Source: Streptacidiphilus jeojiense (GTDB lineage: Bacteria; Actinomycetota; Actinomycetes; Streptomycetales; Streptomycetaceae). From it: a stretch of 64,000 bases of DNA. Where the stretch lies: positions 1 through 64,000 of the forward strand of contig NZ_JOEH01000015.1 in the NCBI RefSeq assembly GCF_000719095.1. The letters are read 5' to 3'. The first letter of the stretch is position 1; the number at the start of each line of letters is the position of its first letter. Of the stretch, positions 1 to 7,131 are shown one piece after another. Both the position numbers and the translations under genes were made by a program. The notes under the pieces are model-generated. The model saw only the letters and a program-made list of their open reading frames with translations, was not told the DNA's origin and did no database searches.

Positions 1-68
1 CCGACCGAAGGGCCAGCACCGGACGCCGCGTCAACCATCGCCTCGCCCCCGAAGACCAGGGCGTCCAT
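1..68 (-). CDS. Partial CDS, N-terminal fragment of unknown protein
   Basis: An ATG at 68 (reverse strand) follows a purine-rich GGGGGAG about nine bases upstream and stays open to the window edge, giving 22 codons that begin MDALVFGGEAMVDAA. Third codon positions are GC-rich, as in a real actinomycete gene. Too little is present to name a family. It could be a chance frame, but the good ribosome binding site favours a real start. Confidence 0.4.
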   Translation of the reverse strand, partial: MDALVFGGEAMVDAASGAGPSV

Positions 69-774
69 AACCCCATTCTCCCCCACCACCCCCAACCCCA
101 CCATCACCCCCAAGGGGGAAATGTCACCCCATCAAGTTGACGAATGAGGCGATGCCGTAGCGGGTTGCTTACGGCAACTGTGAGTGGCTTACATGGCGGG
201 TCCGTTGCCGCCCTCCGCCGTCCGTGGCTTGTTGCTGTTGCTCGCTACGCTCGCTGGCCAACTGCGGGAGGGGGCGCCCTGGTTGGGCGCCGTAGGCCCG
301 TGGCGGGGGCGTGGGGGCGGGGCAGGGGGCGTGCGGTGGGCCGAGTTGCCTGAACCCGGGTCACTTCTCGTACATGGGGTCACTCGTCGTACGGAGATGT
401 CGGACATATCCGGGCATTCATGTAGATCAAGTGACCCAATGTCCGAAGATTGACCCAAAGTGTAGAGGGCATCTACCTGGCGAATCGTTTCTCCAGCCCC
501 ACCACTGACCGCCCGCCACCCGGCAACGGCGAGACCCCGCACCCCTCCCCCGCCCCTGTCGCCGCGAGCGAAGCGAGCAACAGCAACAAGCCACGGACGG
601 CGGAGGGCGGCAACGAACCCGCCATGTAAGCCACCCACAGCTGCCGCCTCACCCACCCCGGCGGTGCACTGACCGGCGTGGCCCCGGCCCAATCCCCCGG
701 GTGTAGCCGCCACCTGGGTGTACTGCGTCGTGGGGTCCGGAGAACTTGTCCTCACTGGGGAGACAATCGGCGCC
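69..774. other. Gene-poor intergenic region
   Basis: About 700 bases without a convincing gene. Frames on both strands lack RBSs and family-like protein sequence, and overlap each other. It contains a long inverted repeat (172-254 against 564-646), two direct GGGTCACT copies (358-365, 377-384) with one inverted copy (430-437), and a small GTAGA/TCTAC inverted repeat (472-476, 482-486). Base composition around 360-500 is less GC-rich than the surrounding genes, which suggests regulatory or mobile-derived DNA. Confidence 0.5.
172..646. repeat. Long imperfect inverted repeat, arms about 83 bp
   Basis: Arm 172-254 and arm 564-646 are reverse complements with only a few mismatches; the run from GCCGCCCTCCGCCGTCCGTG through the GTTGCTGTTGCTCGCT segment is shared exactly. 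The 309-bp interior shows no gene. This could be a MITE-like element, a duplicated intergenic repeat, or a very long hairpin. No target-site duplication or transposase is visible. Confidence 0.75.
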
Positions 775-2529
775 ATGTCCCTCGCCCCGGTGCTGCCCGC
801 TGATCCCCAGGTGCCGTCGGGCGGCGGGGGCGCGGGGGCGCAGCGGGGACCGACCTCGGCGGCGTTGGCGCTGGTCGAGGCGCTGGTCGGCGGGGTGGTG
901 CTGCTGGTCACCTACTGGGTGCTGGCCTCGGCCGGGTACTCCGGGCTGCTGCGCTCGTGGCAGCTGGTGCTGCTCGGGCTGCTCGCGCTGGCGCTGCTCA
1001 TTGCCCGGCACCGTTTCCCTCAGGTGGCGATGGCTGCGCTGGCCGCGCTGCTGGGGGTGATGCCGTCGCTGGCCATGCTCTGTGCGGCGGTCAGCTACAG
1101 CACGACCCGGCGGGTCGGCGCCCCGCGCCGGCGGGACCTGGTGCTGCTGGCCTCGGCCGTGCTGCCGGTGCTGGTCAGCGTGGTGCGGCTGGTGCTGTGG
1201 CAGGGCGCCCGCTGGCAGTACGCGGTGGAACTGGGCGCGGTGCTGGCCGTCGTGGGCGTGGTCGTCCCGGGACTGGTCGGCACCGCCGCCGGCCAGCAGG
1301 ACCGGCTGGTCCGCGCGCTGCGCGAGCGCACCGCGGCGGCCGAGCGGGCCAAGCGGCTGGTGGAGAGCGAGTCGCGGACCGAGGAGCGGTCCCGGATCGC
1401 CGCCGAGATGCACGATCTGGTCGGCCACCGGCTCAGCCTGATCGCCCTGCACGCGGGCGGACTGGAGATGGCCCTGGCCGAGCAGGCCCCTGACCTCGTC
1501 GACGAGGCCGCCCAGGTACGCCTGGCCGGGCGGGACGCGATGGACGAGCTGCGCCAGGTGCTGGGGGTGCTCGGCCCGCTGGGGCGGGACACCGGCACCG
1601 ACGCGCTCACCGAGGCCACCGGCACCAGAGCGGACGTACTGGCGCTGGTCGACGAGTCCCGTGCGGCCGGGATCCGGGTCGCGTTCTCCTGGCGGGGCGA
1701 CGATCTGACGGCCTCCCAGCCACGGGTGCGCCGGGCGGTGAACCGGGTGGTCCGGGAGGGGCTGACCAATGTGCACCGCTATGCCTCCGGCGCGGCCGTC
1801 ACTGTGACGGTGCATCACGAAGCCGGCCGGGTCTCCGCCGAGGTCCGCAACGGCGCGCCACCGCGTCCACCGGCCGCGACCACCGGGCTGGGCACCGGCC
1901 GCGGGCTGGCCGGACTGCGCGAGCGGGTCACCCTGCTGGGCGGCGAACTGACCGTGGGACCCGAGCCGGACGGCGGCTTCCTGATCCGCGCGGTGCTGCC
2001 CACCGACCCGGACGCCGGCCCAGGCGGCGAGGCCGGCAGCGACGTCGGCGGCGAGGCCGGCAGCGACGTCGGCGGCGGGGCCGGCCACGGTGCCGAGGGG
2101 GCGGCCCCGGCCTGGGAGCCACCGCTCTCCCCCGATGCGGTCGAGCCGCCCAGCACCGACGAGGTGGTGCGCAGCCGGTTGGCCGGTGCCGTCGCCGCGG
2201 TGCTGGGCCTCGCCGGGCTGGGCGCGGTGCTGCTGGTCGGCCTGAGCCTGCTGCAGCAGGCCCGCCCGTTCGAGGGCGAGCCGCCGAACAGCGTGGTGCA
2301 CCTAGGTATGACACCGAGTCAGCTGCAGCAGCTGGTCGGCTCGGACAGTCCCGCGGTGCGGTCGGCGGCGGACGGACGTGAGCCCTCGCGTCCCGCCGGG
2401 GCAACCGAGTGCATCTTCCCGTACACCTCCGCCACGGACGGTCGGCACCGGCTGATGATCACTCGCTACTGTTTCAATGATGACAAATTGACCGATATTG
2501 CCAATTTCACCACGCCGCTGGCCTCCTGA
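775..2529 (+). CDS. Two-component sensor histidine kinase (HisKA_3/NarL type) with C-terminal membrane anchor
   Basis: A membrane histidine kinase that autophosphorylates and passes phosphate to the response regulator encoded next. The start is ATG 775, with GGGGAG 12 bases upstream; an in-frame ATG at 718 has no RBS. The N-terminal third holds about five hydrophobic segments. The HisKA_3 dimerisation helix has ERSRIAAEMHDLVGHRLSL with phospho-acceptor His213. The HATPase N-box (REGLTN, about residue 327) and the G-rich GLGTGRGLAGLRER (about 371) follow. Unusually, a Gly/Asp repeat linker leads to another membrane segment (about 469-493) and a roughly 90-residue tail predicted outside the cell. 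The signal is unknown. The next gene starts 33 bases downstream, so the two are probably co-transcribed. Confidence 0.9.
   Translation: MSLAPVLPADPQVPSGGGGAGAQRGPTSAALALVEALVGGVVLLVTYWVLASAGYSGLLRSWQLVLLGLLALALLIARHRFPQVAMAALAALLGVMPSLAMLCAAVSYSTTRRVGAPRRRDLVLLASAVLPVLVSVVRLVLWQGARWQYAVELGAVLAVVGVVVPGLVGTAAGQQDRLVRALRERTAAAERAKRLVESESRTEERSRIAAEMHDLVGHRLSLIALHAGGLEMALAEQAPDLVDEAAQVRLAGRDAMDELRQVLGVLGPLGRDTGTDALTEATGTRADVLALVDESRAAGIRVAFSWRGDDLTASQPRVRRAVNRVVREGLTNVHRYASGAAVTVTVHHEAGRVSAEVRNGAPPRPPAATTGLGTGRGLAGLRERVTLLGGELTVGPEPDGGFLIRAVLPTDPDAGPGGEAGSDVGGEAGSDVGGGAGHGAEGAAPAWEPPLSPDAVEPPSTDEVVRSRLAGAVAAVLGLAGLGAVLLVGLSLLQQARPFEGEPPNSVVHLGMTPSQLQQLVGSDSPAVRSAADGREPSRPAGATECIFPYTSATDGRHRLMITRYCFNDDKLTDIANFTTPLAS
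2024..2071 (+). repeat. Two tandem 24-bp units inside the kinase gene
   Basis: The unit GGCGGCGAGGCCGGCAGCGA plus CGTC occurs twice in frame and encodes GGEAGSDV twice; a third, degenerate unit follows. It lies in the flexible linker between the ATPase domain and the C-terminal membrane segment, so unit-number changes would only alter linker length. Confidence 0.8.
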
Positions 2530-2561
2530 GCCGAGCCGAGCGGCCCGCCCGGGGAGCACCG

Positions 2562-3272
2562 ATGACCGAGAGCAGCGCCGCCACCACCCCGATCCGCGTC
2601 CTGCTGGCCGACGACGAGGAGACCGTCCGAGCGGGGGTGCGGCTGATCCTGCGTCATGCCGAGGGCATCGAGGTCGTCGCCGAGGCATCGAACGGGGCCG
2701 AGGCGGTGGAGCTGGCCGCGCGCACGCCGGTGGACGTGGCGCTGGTGGACATCCGGATGCCGGTGCTGGACGGGCTGGCCGCCATCGAGCAGTTGCTGCG
2801 GCTGGACCCGCACCCGGCCGTGGTCATGCTCACCACCTTCGGCGACGAGGCCAATGTCACCCGGGCGCTGCAGGCCGGGGCCGGTGGCTTCCTGCTCAAG
2901 GACGACGGACCGCAGCAACTGATCAGCGCGGTGCGGGCGGCGGCCGAGGGCGACGCGGTGCTCTCGCCGGGGGTGACCGGCATGGTGGTGCGCCGGATGC
3001 TGGACGGCAGCCGGCCCGGCGCCGGGGGCACCACCGCCGCCGCCGAAGACGCCGAGCCGGCGCCGGAGCAGCAGGTCGCCGCCCTCTCCGAACAGGAGCG
3101 CCAGGTGCTGTCCATGCTGGGCCAGGGCATGCCCAATCTGGAGCTCAGCCTGCGCCTGGGACTGGGCCCCGACGCGGTGAAGACCCTGGTCAGCGAGGTC
3201 CTGGCGAAGACCGGCACGGAGAGCAGGGTGCAGGCGGCACTGCTGGCGGTCAGGGTCGGGCTGGCGGACTGA
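2562..3272 (+). CDS. NarL/FixJ-family response regulator
   Basis: Cytoplasmic DNA-binding partner of the upstream kinase. The receiver domain (about residues 11-125) has the acidic pair DDEE, phospho-acceptor Asp63 in VDIRMPVLDG, the TTFGD switch region and the conserved Lys in FLLKDD. An Ala/Pro-rich linker (about 150-172) leads to a LuxR-type HTH (about 175-236, starting ALSEQERQVLSMLGQG). The recognition helix region (SLRLGLGPDAVKTLVSEVL) diverges from the usual NAEIA/SEATVKTHV pattern, so its target site may be atypical. ATG follows a GGGGAG-type RBS. It probably forms a two-gene operon with the kinase. Confidence 0.92.
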   Translation: MTESSAATTPIRVLLADDEETVRAGVRLILRHAEGIEVVAEASNGAEAVELAARTPVDVALVDIRMPVLDGLAAIEQLLRLDPHPAVVMLTTFGDEANVTRALQAGAGGFLLKDDGPQQLISAVRAAAEGDAVLSPGVTGMVVRRMLDGSRPGAGGTTAAAEDAEPAPEQQVAALSEQERQVLSMLGQGMPNLELSLRLGLGPDAVKTLVSEVLAKTGTESRVQAALLAVRVGLAD

Positions 3273-3287
3273 GGCCGGGGACCCGAG

Positions 3288-3370
3288 GCTTGGGGCCGGG
3301 GGCTTGGGGCCAGGGGCCTGGGGCCTGGGGCTTGGGGCTTGGGGCTTGGGGCTTGGGGCTTGGGGCCAGG
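3288..3370 (+). repeat. Heptanucleotide tandem repeat (GGGGCTT)n
   Basis: About eleven copies of a seven-base unit, GGGGCTT with some GGGGCCT/GGGGCCA variants, sit in the gap between the response regulator stop and the next gene. The run is G-rich on the plus strand with G4 tracts every seven bases, so G-quadruplex formation is possible. Copy number is likely to vary by slippage. Confidence 0.9.
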
Positions 3371-3409
3371 CTCCTGGGACCGGGGTCCGGCGACCGCACG
3401 GCGGCAGGC

Positions 3410-3415
3410 TACGAT
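3410..3415 (+). promoter_or_regulatory. -10 element of a leaderless promoter
   Basis: TACGAT matches the actinobacterial sigma-A consensus TANNNT and lies six bases before the GTG at 3422, so transcription probably begins on or next to the start codon. No SD sequence precedes the GTG. No clear -35 is seen; the upstream area is the heptamer repeat and a GC-rich stretch. Confidence 0.5.
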
Positions 3416-3421
3416 CCGGCT

Positions 3422-4321
3422 GTGCTGAAGATCGGTCTCATCGGTATGGGCCGGATGGGGACCCCCATCTGCGCCAACCTCGTCGCCGCCGGCCACCAGG
3501 TGGCCGTCCACGACGCCCGGCCCGATCGCGCCGCGGCCGCGTACGACTGCGGCGCCGCCTGGTGCCGCTCCGGTCGCGAGGTGGCGGACGGCGCGGATGT
3601 GCTGATCACCGTTCTCCCCGGCCCGGCCGAGGTCGGGGCGGCGCTGGACGACGCCGTCCTGGACGCGCTCGCGGCCGCCCCCGATCCGACCTGGATCGAC
3701 ATGAGCAGCAACTCCCCCGCCGCGGCCGCACCGGTCCGCGAACGTGCGCTGACCCGGGGCATCGGCGTGCTCGAAGCCCCGATCGGCGGCGGCCCGGAGG
3801 ACGCACGGGCCGGCACGCTGCGGCTGTTCGTCGGCGGCGACGCCGACCTGCTCGCCCGGCACCGCCCGCTGCTGGAGGTGGTCGCCGACCCGCAGCGAAT
3901 CACCCACCTCGGCGGCCCCGGCACCGGATACACCGTCAAACTGCTGGTCAACCTGCTGTGGTTCGGCCAGGCCGCAGCCACGGCCGAGGCCCTGCTGATC
4001 GGCCGCAGCGCCGGTGTCGACCTCGCCGCGCTGCACCACACCCTGGCCGAGTCCGCCGCGAGCAGCGAGTTCATCCGCCGCGACCTGCCCTCGCTCTTCG
4101 CCGGCGACTACCTCGCCTCGTTCGGCCTGGACCACATCCACGAGCAGCTCGCCGTCGTCACCTCGCTGGCCCGCGACCTGGGCACGCCCCACACCATCAC
4201 CGAGACGGTCCGCCGACTGCACCAGGACGCCCTGGACCGCTACGGCCCGGCCGACGGCGAGCTGCTGGCGGTGGCCCTGTTGGAGGAGCAGGCGGGGATC
4301 CGGCTGCGGACCGGCCCCTGA
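3422..4321 (+). CDS. NAD(P)-dependent beta-hydroxyacid dehydrogenase (3-hydroxyisobutyrate dehydrogenase-like)
   Basis: A soluble oxidoreductase of the 6-phosphogluconate/3-hydroxyisobutyrate dehydrogenase superfamily, 299 residues, the family's usual size. The N-terminal Rossmann motif is GLIGMGRMG (residues 4-12). The substrate-binding DMSSNSP region and the conserved GGPGTGYTVKLLVN segment with catalytic-type Lys173 follow, then the all-helical C-terminal domain. GTG 3422 is chosen because it precedes the Rossmann strand directly; longer frames have no RBS. The substrate cannot be fixed: hydroxyisobutyrate, tartronate semialdehyde and an imine-reductase-like role are all possible. It is convergent with azlD, 35 bases away. 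Confidence 0.85.
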   Translation: MLKIGLIGMGRMGTPICANLVAAGHQVAVHDARPDRAAAAYDCGAAWCRSGREVADGADVLITVLPGPAEVGAALDDAVLDALAAAPDPTWIDMSSNSPAAAAPVRERALTRGIGVLEAPIGGGPEDARAGTLRLFVGGDADLLARHRPLLEVVADPQRITHLGGPGTGYTVKLLVNLLWFGQAAATAEALLIGRSAGVDLAALHHTLAESAASSEFIRRDLPSLFAGDYLASFGLDHIHEQLAVVTSLARDLGTPHTITETVRRLHQDALDRYGPADGELLAVALLEEQAGIRLRTGP

Positions 4322-4356
4322 CCACCGAGTGGGCAGATCCAGCTCCTGACGCAGGC

Positions 4357-4668
4357 TCAACCGGCGACCAGCCGTACCAGCGCGGTGACGACCACTGCCA
4401 CCAGTACCACCACCAGGAACGGCGCCCGCCGCCACAGCGCGAATCCGGCCGCGGCCAGGCCGAGCGCACGGGCGTCCAGGACCAGGCCGTGGGCGCCGTG
4501 GCCGAAGGTCTGCAGTGCGGTGAGGGCGGCGAGCAGGGCGACCGGGGCGAGAGCGGCGAAGCGGCGCACCGCAGGGCGGTCCAGCAGCCCGGCCGGGACG
4601 GACAGGCCGATCAGCTTGAGCAGGTAGCAGCCTGCGGCCGTGACCAGCACGGCGGTCCAGACGTTCAT
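4357..4668 (-). CDS. azlD: AzlD-family branched-chain amino acid exporter subunit
   Basis: A 103-residue membrane protein with three to four hydrophobic helices. It starts MNVWTAVLVTAAGCYLLKL and has the conserved RPAVRRFAALAPVALLAAL stretch typical of AzlD. It works as the small partner of AzlC in export of branched-chain amino acids or analogues across the cytoplasmic membrane. The ATG overlaps the azlC stop by four bases (ATGA), which implies translational coupling. Confidence 0.88.
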   Translation of the reverse strand: MNVWTAVLVTAAGCYLLKLIGLSVPAGLLDRPAVRRFAALAPVALLAALTALQTFGHGAHGLVLDARALGLAAAGFALWRRAPFLVVVLVAVVVTALVRLVAG

Positions 4669-5444
4669 GACTCCTCCAGCGGACGCTTACGGCGCAGTAG
4701 CCCGACGACGGGTACCGCGACGACCGCGAGCAGCACGGGTATCCCGGCCGGCAGCAGGGGGGTGGCGGCCAGTGCCAGGACCGCGCCCAGCAGTGCCACC
4801 GAGCGCTGTTCCCCGGCCTCCCGCAGCCGTGGGCCGAGCAGGGCCAGGAAGACCGCCGGTCCGGCGGCGTCCAGTCCCAGGCGGGTCGGATCGCCGAGCG
4901 CGCCCGCGCCGAGCGCCCCGGCCAGGGTGGTCAGGTTCCAGGTCAGGTAGAGGCTGACGGCGGTGACGGCGAAGCCGATCCGGGTGGAGCGCCGGTCCGG
5001 CTGGACCATGGCGACCGCGGTGGTCTCGTCGATCACGGCGTGGGCGGCGAGCGGGCGCAGCAGCCTGGGCAGTTCCAGCCGGGGGCCGAGGCGCAGCCCG
5101 TACAGCGAGTTGCGGACGCCGAGGAAGAGCGCGCCGGCGATGGCGGCGAACGGGGCGGCACCGGCCGCCAGCGCCGCCGTCAGGGCGAACTGCGAGGCGC
5201 CGGTGAAGACCAGCAGGCTGAGCACGCAGGTCTGCCAGACCGTCAGATGCGCTGCGGCACCGGCGACGCCGAAGGCCAGCCCGGACGCTCCGACGGCCAG
5301 GCCGACGCCCAGGGCGTCCCGCACCACCGCGCGGTCCGGCACCGCCCGGGCCTGGTGGCCGCCCGCCGGGTCGCCGTCCAGCGGCCTCGGCGGGGCGGGG
5401 GCGTTCGCTGCGGCTGGTGGTCCGTTGCGTTGGGAGGCGATCAT
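4665..5444 (-). CDS. azlC: AzlC-family branched-chain amino acid permease
   Basis: A 259-residue integral membrane protein, the large subunit of the AzlCD exporter. After a Pro/Ala-rich cytoplasmic N-terminus (about 40 residues) it has AzlC hallmarks: LSLLVFTGASQFALTAAL, ALFLGVRNSLYGLRL and the AHAVIDETTAVAM motif. It lies 19 bases downstream of the AraC-family regulator and overlaps azlD, so AraC-azlC-azlD is probably one transcription unit. Substrates in Bacillus include 4-azaleucine and branched-chain amino acids; here they are inferred. Confidence 0.9.
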   Translation of the reverse strand: MIASQRNGPPAAANAPAPPRPLDGDPAGGHQARAVPDRAVVRDALGVGLAVGASGLAFGVAGAAAHLTVWQTCVLSLLVFTGASQFALTAALAAGAAPFAAIAGALFLGVRNSLYGLRLGPRLELPRLLRPLAAHAVIDETTAVAMVQPDRRSTRIGFAVTAVSLYLTWNLTTLAGALGAGALGDPTRLGLDAAGPAVFLALLGPRLREAGEQRSVALLGAVLALAATPLLPAGIPVLLAVVAVPVVGLLRRKRPLEES

Positions 5445-5463
5445 GCGGACATGGTGCCCCCGG

Positions 5464-6306
5464 TCACCGCCCCAGGGCTTGTACGTTCCTGCGCGCCCGC
5501 TGGTAGGCCCCGGGCGGTACCCCGACGATCCGGCGGAAGTGGCGGGTCAGGTGCGCCTGGTCGACGAAGCCGACGGTGACGGCGGCGTCGGCGGGGGCGG
5601 TCCCGGCGTCCAGCAGTCGGCGGGCGGTGCTGACCCGCTGCTGGGTCAGCCAGGCGTGCGGCGGCAGCCCGTACACACTGCGGAAGGCCCGCAGCAGCGG
5701 GAAGGGACGGGCGCCGACCGCGGCGGCGAGCTCGTCCAGGGTGGGCGGGTCGGCCAGCTGGACCACCAGCAGGTCACGGGCGCTGCGGGCGGCCCGCAGC
5801 CCTTCGGCGGCCGGCTGCCGGTCCGGGCTGCGGCCCCGGGCATGGCCGCGGACCACCCGGGCGAGCGCCAGCCGCAGCAGCGTGCTCGCGGCCAGGACCT
5901 GGTTCTGCTCGGCGGCCAGGTGCACCTGCTGGACCAGCTGCGTCAGCTCCGGGTCGACCGCGACGGCGCCGGCGAAGCTCAACGTCCCGCGGTCGGCGCC
6001 CAGGTCGGCGGCGACCGCGGCCATCGTCGCCACGCTCGGGTAGATCACCTGGTAGCTCCAGCCGCCGGGCTCCCCCGCGTGCCCGGTGTGCAGGGTGTCC
6101 GGGTCGACCAGGGCCAGGCTGCCGGCGGCCGCGCGCTCCAGGCTGCCCCGGCAGTGGAACAGCTCGACCCCGGAGGTGATCGCGGCGATCACATAGGTCG
6201 CATGGGTGTGCTTCCCGAAGGTATGCCGGACGTACCTGGCGTCGAGCAGGTCGACCTCGGGCAGCGCCGGGTGGGTCCAGTAGTGCGCGCGTTCGTCGTT
6301 GGGCAT
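5464..6306 (-). CDS. AraC-family transcriptional regulator
   Basis: A cytoplasmic activator-type regulator with an N-terminal cupin-like sensing domain (YVRHTFGKHTHATYVIAAI) and a C-terminal double HTH (about residues 175-275, ending in the signature VGFVDQAHLTRHFRRIVGVP). The start is uncertain. ATG 6306 has GAAGG eleven bases upstream; ATG 6315 is also possible. A start further upstream would translate the Gly/Ala-encoding tandem repeat and is unlikely. The position directly ahead of azlCD suggests it controls that exporter, as is common for AraC-azlCD sets. Confidence 0.87.
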   Translation of the reverse strand: MPNDERAHYWTHPALPEVDLLDARYVRHTFGKHTHATYVIAAITSGVELFHCRGSLERAAAGSLALVDPDTLHTGHAGEPGGWSYQVIYPSVATMAAVAADLGADRGTLSFAGAVAVDPELTQLVQQVHLAAEQNQVLAASTLLRLALARVVRGHARGRSPDRQPAAEGLRAARSARDLLVVQLADPPTLDELAAAVGARPFPLLRAFRSVYGLPPHAWLTQQRVSTARRLLDAGTAPADAAVTVGFVDQAHLTRHFRRIVGVPPGAYQRARRNVQALGR

Positions 6307-6332
6307 CACCGTCATCGCCTTCGCCGGTCCCA

Positions 6333-6406
6333 CTCCTGCTCCTGCTCCCGGTCCTGCTCCCGATCCTGCTCCTGCTCCTGCTCCGCTACTCCGGTTCCTG
6401 CTCCGC
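6333..6406 (-). repeat. Hexamer tandem repeat rich in AGGAGC (SD-like) units
   Basis: On the reverse strand the segment reads as repeated GAGCAG with GGATCG/GGACCG variants, so AGGAG or GGGAG occurs about eight times between the PadR stop (6386) and the AraC start. On the forward strand it is a CTCCTG array. The last copies lie 20 or more bases from the AraC ATG. Confidence 0.85.
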
Positions 6407-7003
6407 ATCGCCCGCCAGGGCCAGCAGCTGCTCCGTCGACCAGACCAGCCGACCCGCCCGGAGGTCCTCGACCACGCCGTCCAGCCAGCTCAGCTCGGCC
6501 GCGGTGACGGCCCGCAGGTACTCGCTCTCCAGCATGGTGATCCGGGGCAGACCGCGCGCGGCCTCCTGGACCGCGGCGCGGTCCAGGCCCGCCACCGAGG
6601 CCGCGAGCACCTCGCGGCGCCCCTCCAGGGCCGCCAGCATCTCCGCGGGGTCCAGCAGCAGCAGCTGCGACAGCGCGGCGGGGAACTCCGGGAACTCCTG
6701 CTTGGGGGTGCGCAGCATCTCGATCAACCAGGCCCTGGCGGTCGCCCGGCCCTCCTCGGTGACCTCGTAGACGGTGCGCTCGGGGTACTGCTGGTCCCGG
6801 CCGGTCTCGCGGACCGCGATCAGTCCGGCGCCGAGCAGCCGCTCGATGGTGCGGTAGAGCCCGGCCCGCTGGCCGACGTTGACGACCTGGTCCTTGCCCC
6901 ACTGCTTGATCAGCCGCTGGACCCCGTAAGGGTGCAGCGGCTGATAGCTCAGCAGCGACAGCACGGTGAGGGCCAGCGGCGAACTGCGCACGGGTGTGTC
7001 CAT
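6386..7003 (-). CDS. PadR-family transcriptional regulator
   Basis: A 205-residue dimeric winged-helix repressor. The PadR N-terminal domain (about residues 8-85) has ALTVLSLLSYQPLHPYGVQ and the wing motif GLYRTIERLLGAGLI...YPERTVYEVTEEGR. A helical C-terminal dimerisation region (Vir_AT_C type) follows. It is divergent from the FAD monooxygenase gene, with a 32-bp palindrome between them, so it probably represses that gene and perhaps itself in response to an aromatic ligand. It has no SD; a TAGCAT box six bases upstream suggests a leaderless transcript. The stop codon lies inside the hexamer repeat. Confidence 0.9.
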   Translation of the reverse strand: MDTPVRSSPLALTVLSLLSYQPLHPYGVQRLIKQWGKDQVVNVGQRAGLYRTIERLLGAGLIAVRETGRDQQYPERTVYEVTEEGRATARAWLIEMLRTPKQEFPEFPAALSQLLLLDPAEMLAALEGRREVLAASVAGLDRAAVQEAARGLPRITMLESEYLRAVTAAELSWLDGVVEDLRAGRLVWSTEQLLALAGDAEQEPE

Positions 7004-7009
7004 GGGGCC

Positions 7010-7015
7010 ATGCTA
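7010..7015 (-). promoter_or_regulatory. -10 element of leaderless padR promoter
   Basis: Reading leftwards, TAGCAT is followed by six bases and then ATG 7003. The spacing places the transcription start at the start codon. No convincing -35 is seen. Confidence 0.45.
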
Positions 7016-7038
7016 CCCGCGACTACCCACCCTAGAAC

Positions 7039-7070
7039 TAGTTGACTTGAGACTAGTCTCAGTGCAACTA
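7039..7070. promoter_or_regulatory. 32-bp palindromic operator overlapping the monooxygenase promoter
   Basis: Outer arms TAGTTG (7039-7044) and CAACTA (7065-7070) flank the perfect 14-bp palindrome TGAGACTAGTCTCA (7048-7061); 13 of 16 base pairs match about one centre. The left arm contains TTGACT (7042-7047), a -35 box, and AACTAT (7066-7071) fits a -10 at 18 bp spacing, so a bound repressor would cover the promoter of the gene at 7132. PadR is the obvious candidate ligand. Confidence 0.75.
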
Positions 7071-7131
7071 TCAATCCATCGCCAAGGGCGCACCCGCTGC
7101 TCCCACCGCACCGACGAAAGGCAGGAATCCC

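Noticed and set aside
649..2301. Reverse-strand 550-codon open frame over the kinase gene
   Set aside because: Its product is Gln/His/Arg-rich with no family features, and the forward frame has complete kinase motifs. GC-rich codon bias leaves the opposite frame open.
3289..3369. Possible CRISPR-like or iteron array
   Set aside because: The unit is seven bases without spacers, and no cas or replication gene is present.
2498..3421. N-terminal extension of the dehydrogenase through the response regulator
   Set aside because: The extra 300 codons are out of frame with a proven gene and lack RBS; the Rossmann motif begins right after GTG 3422.
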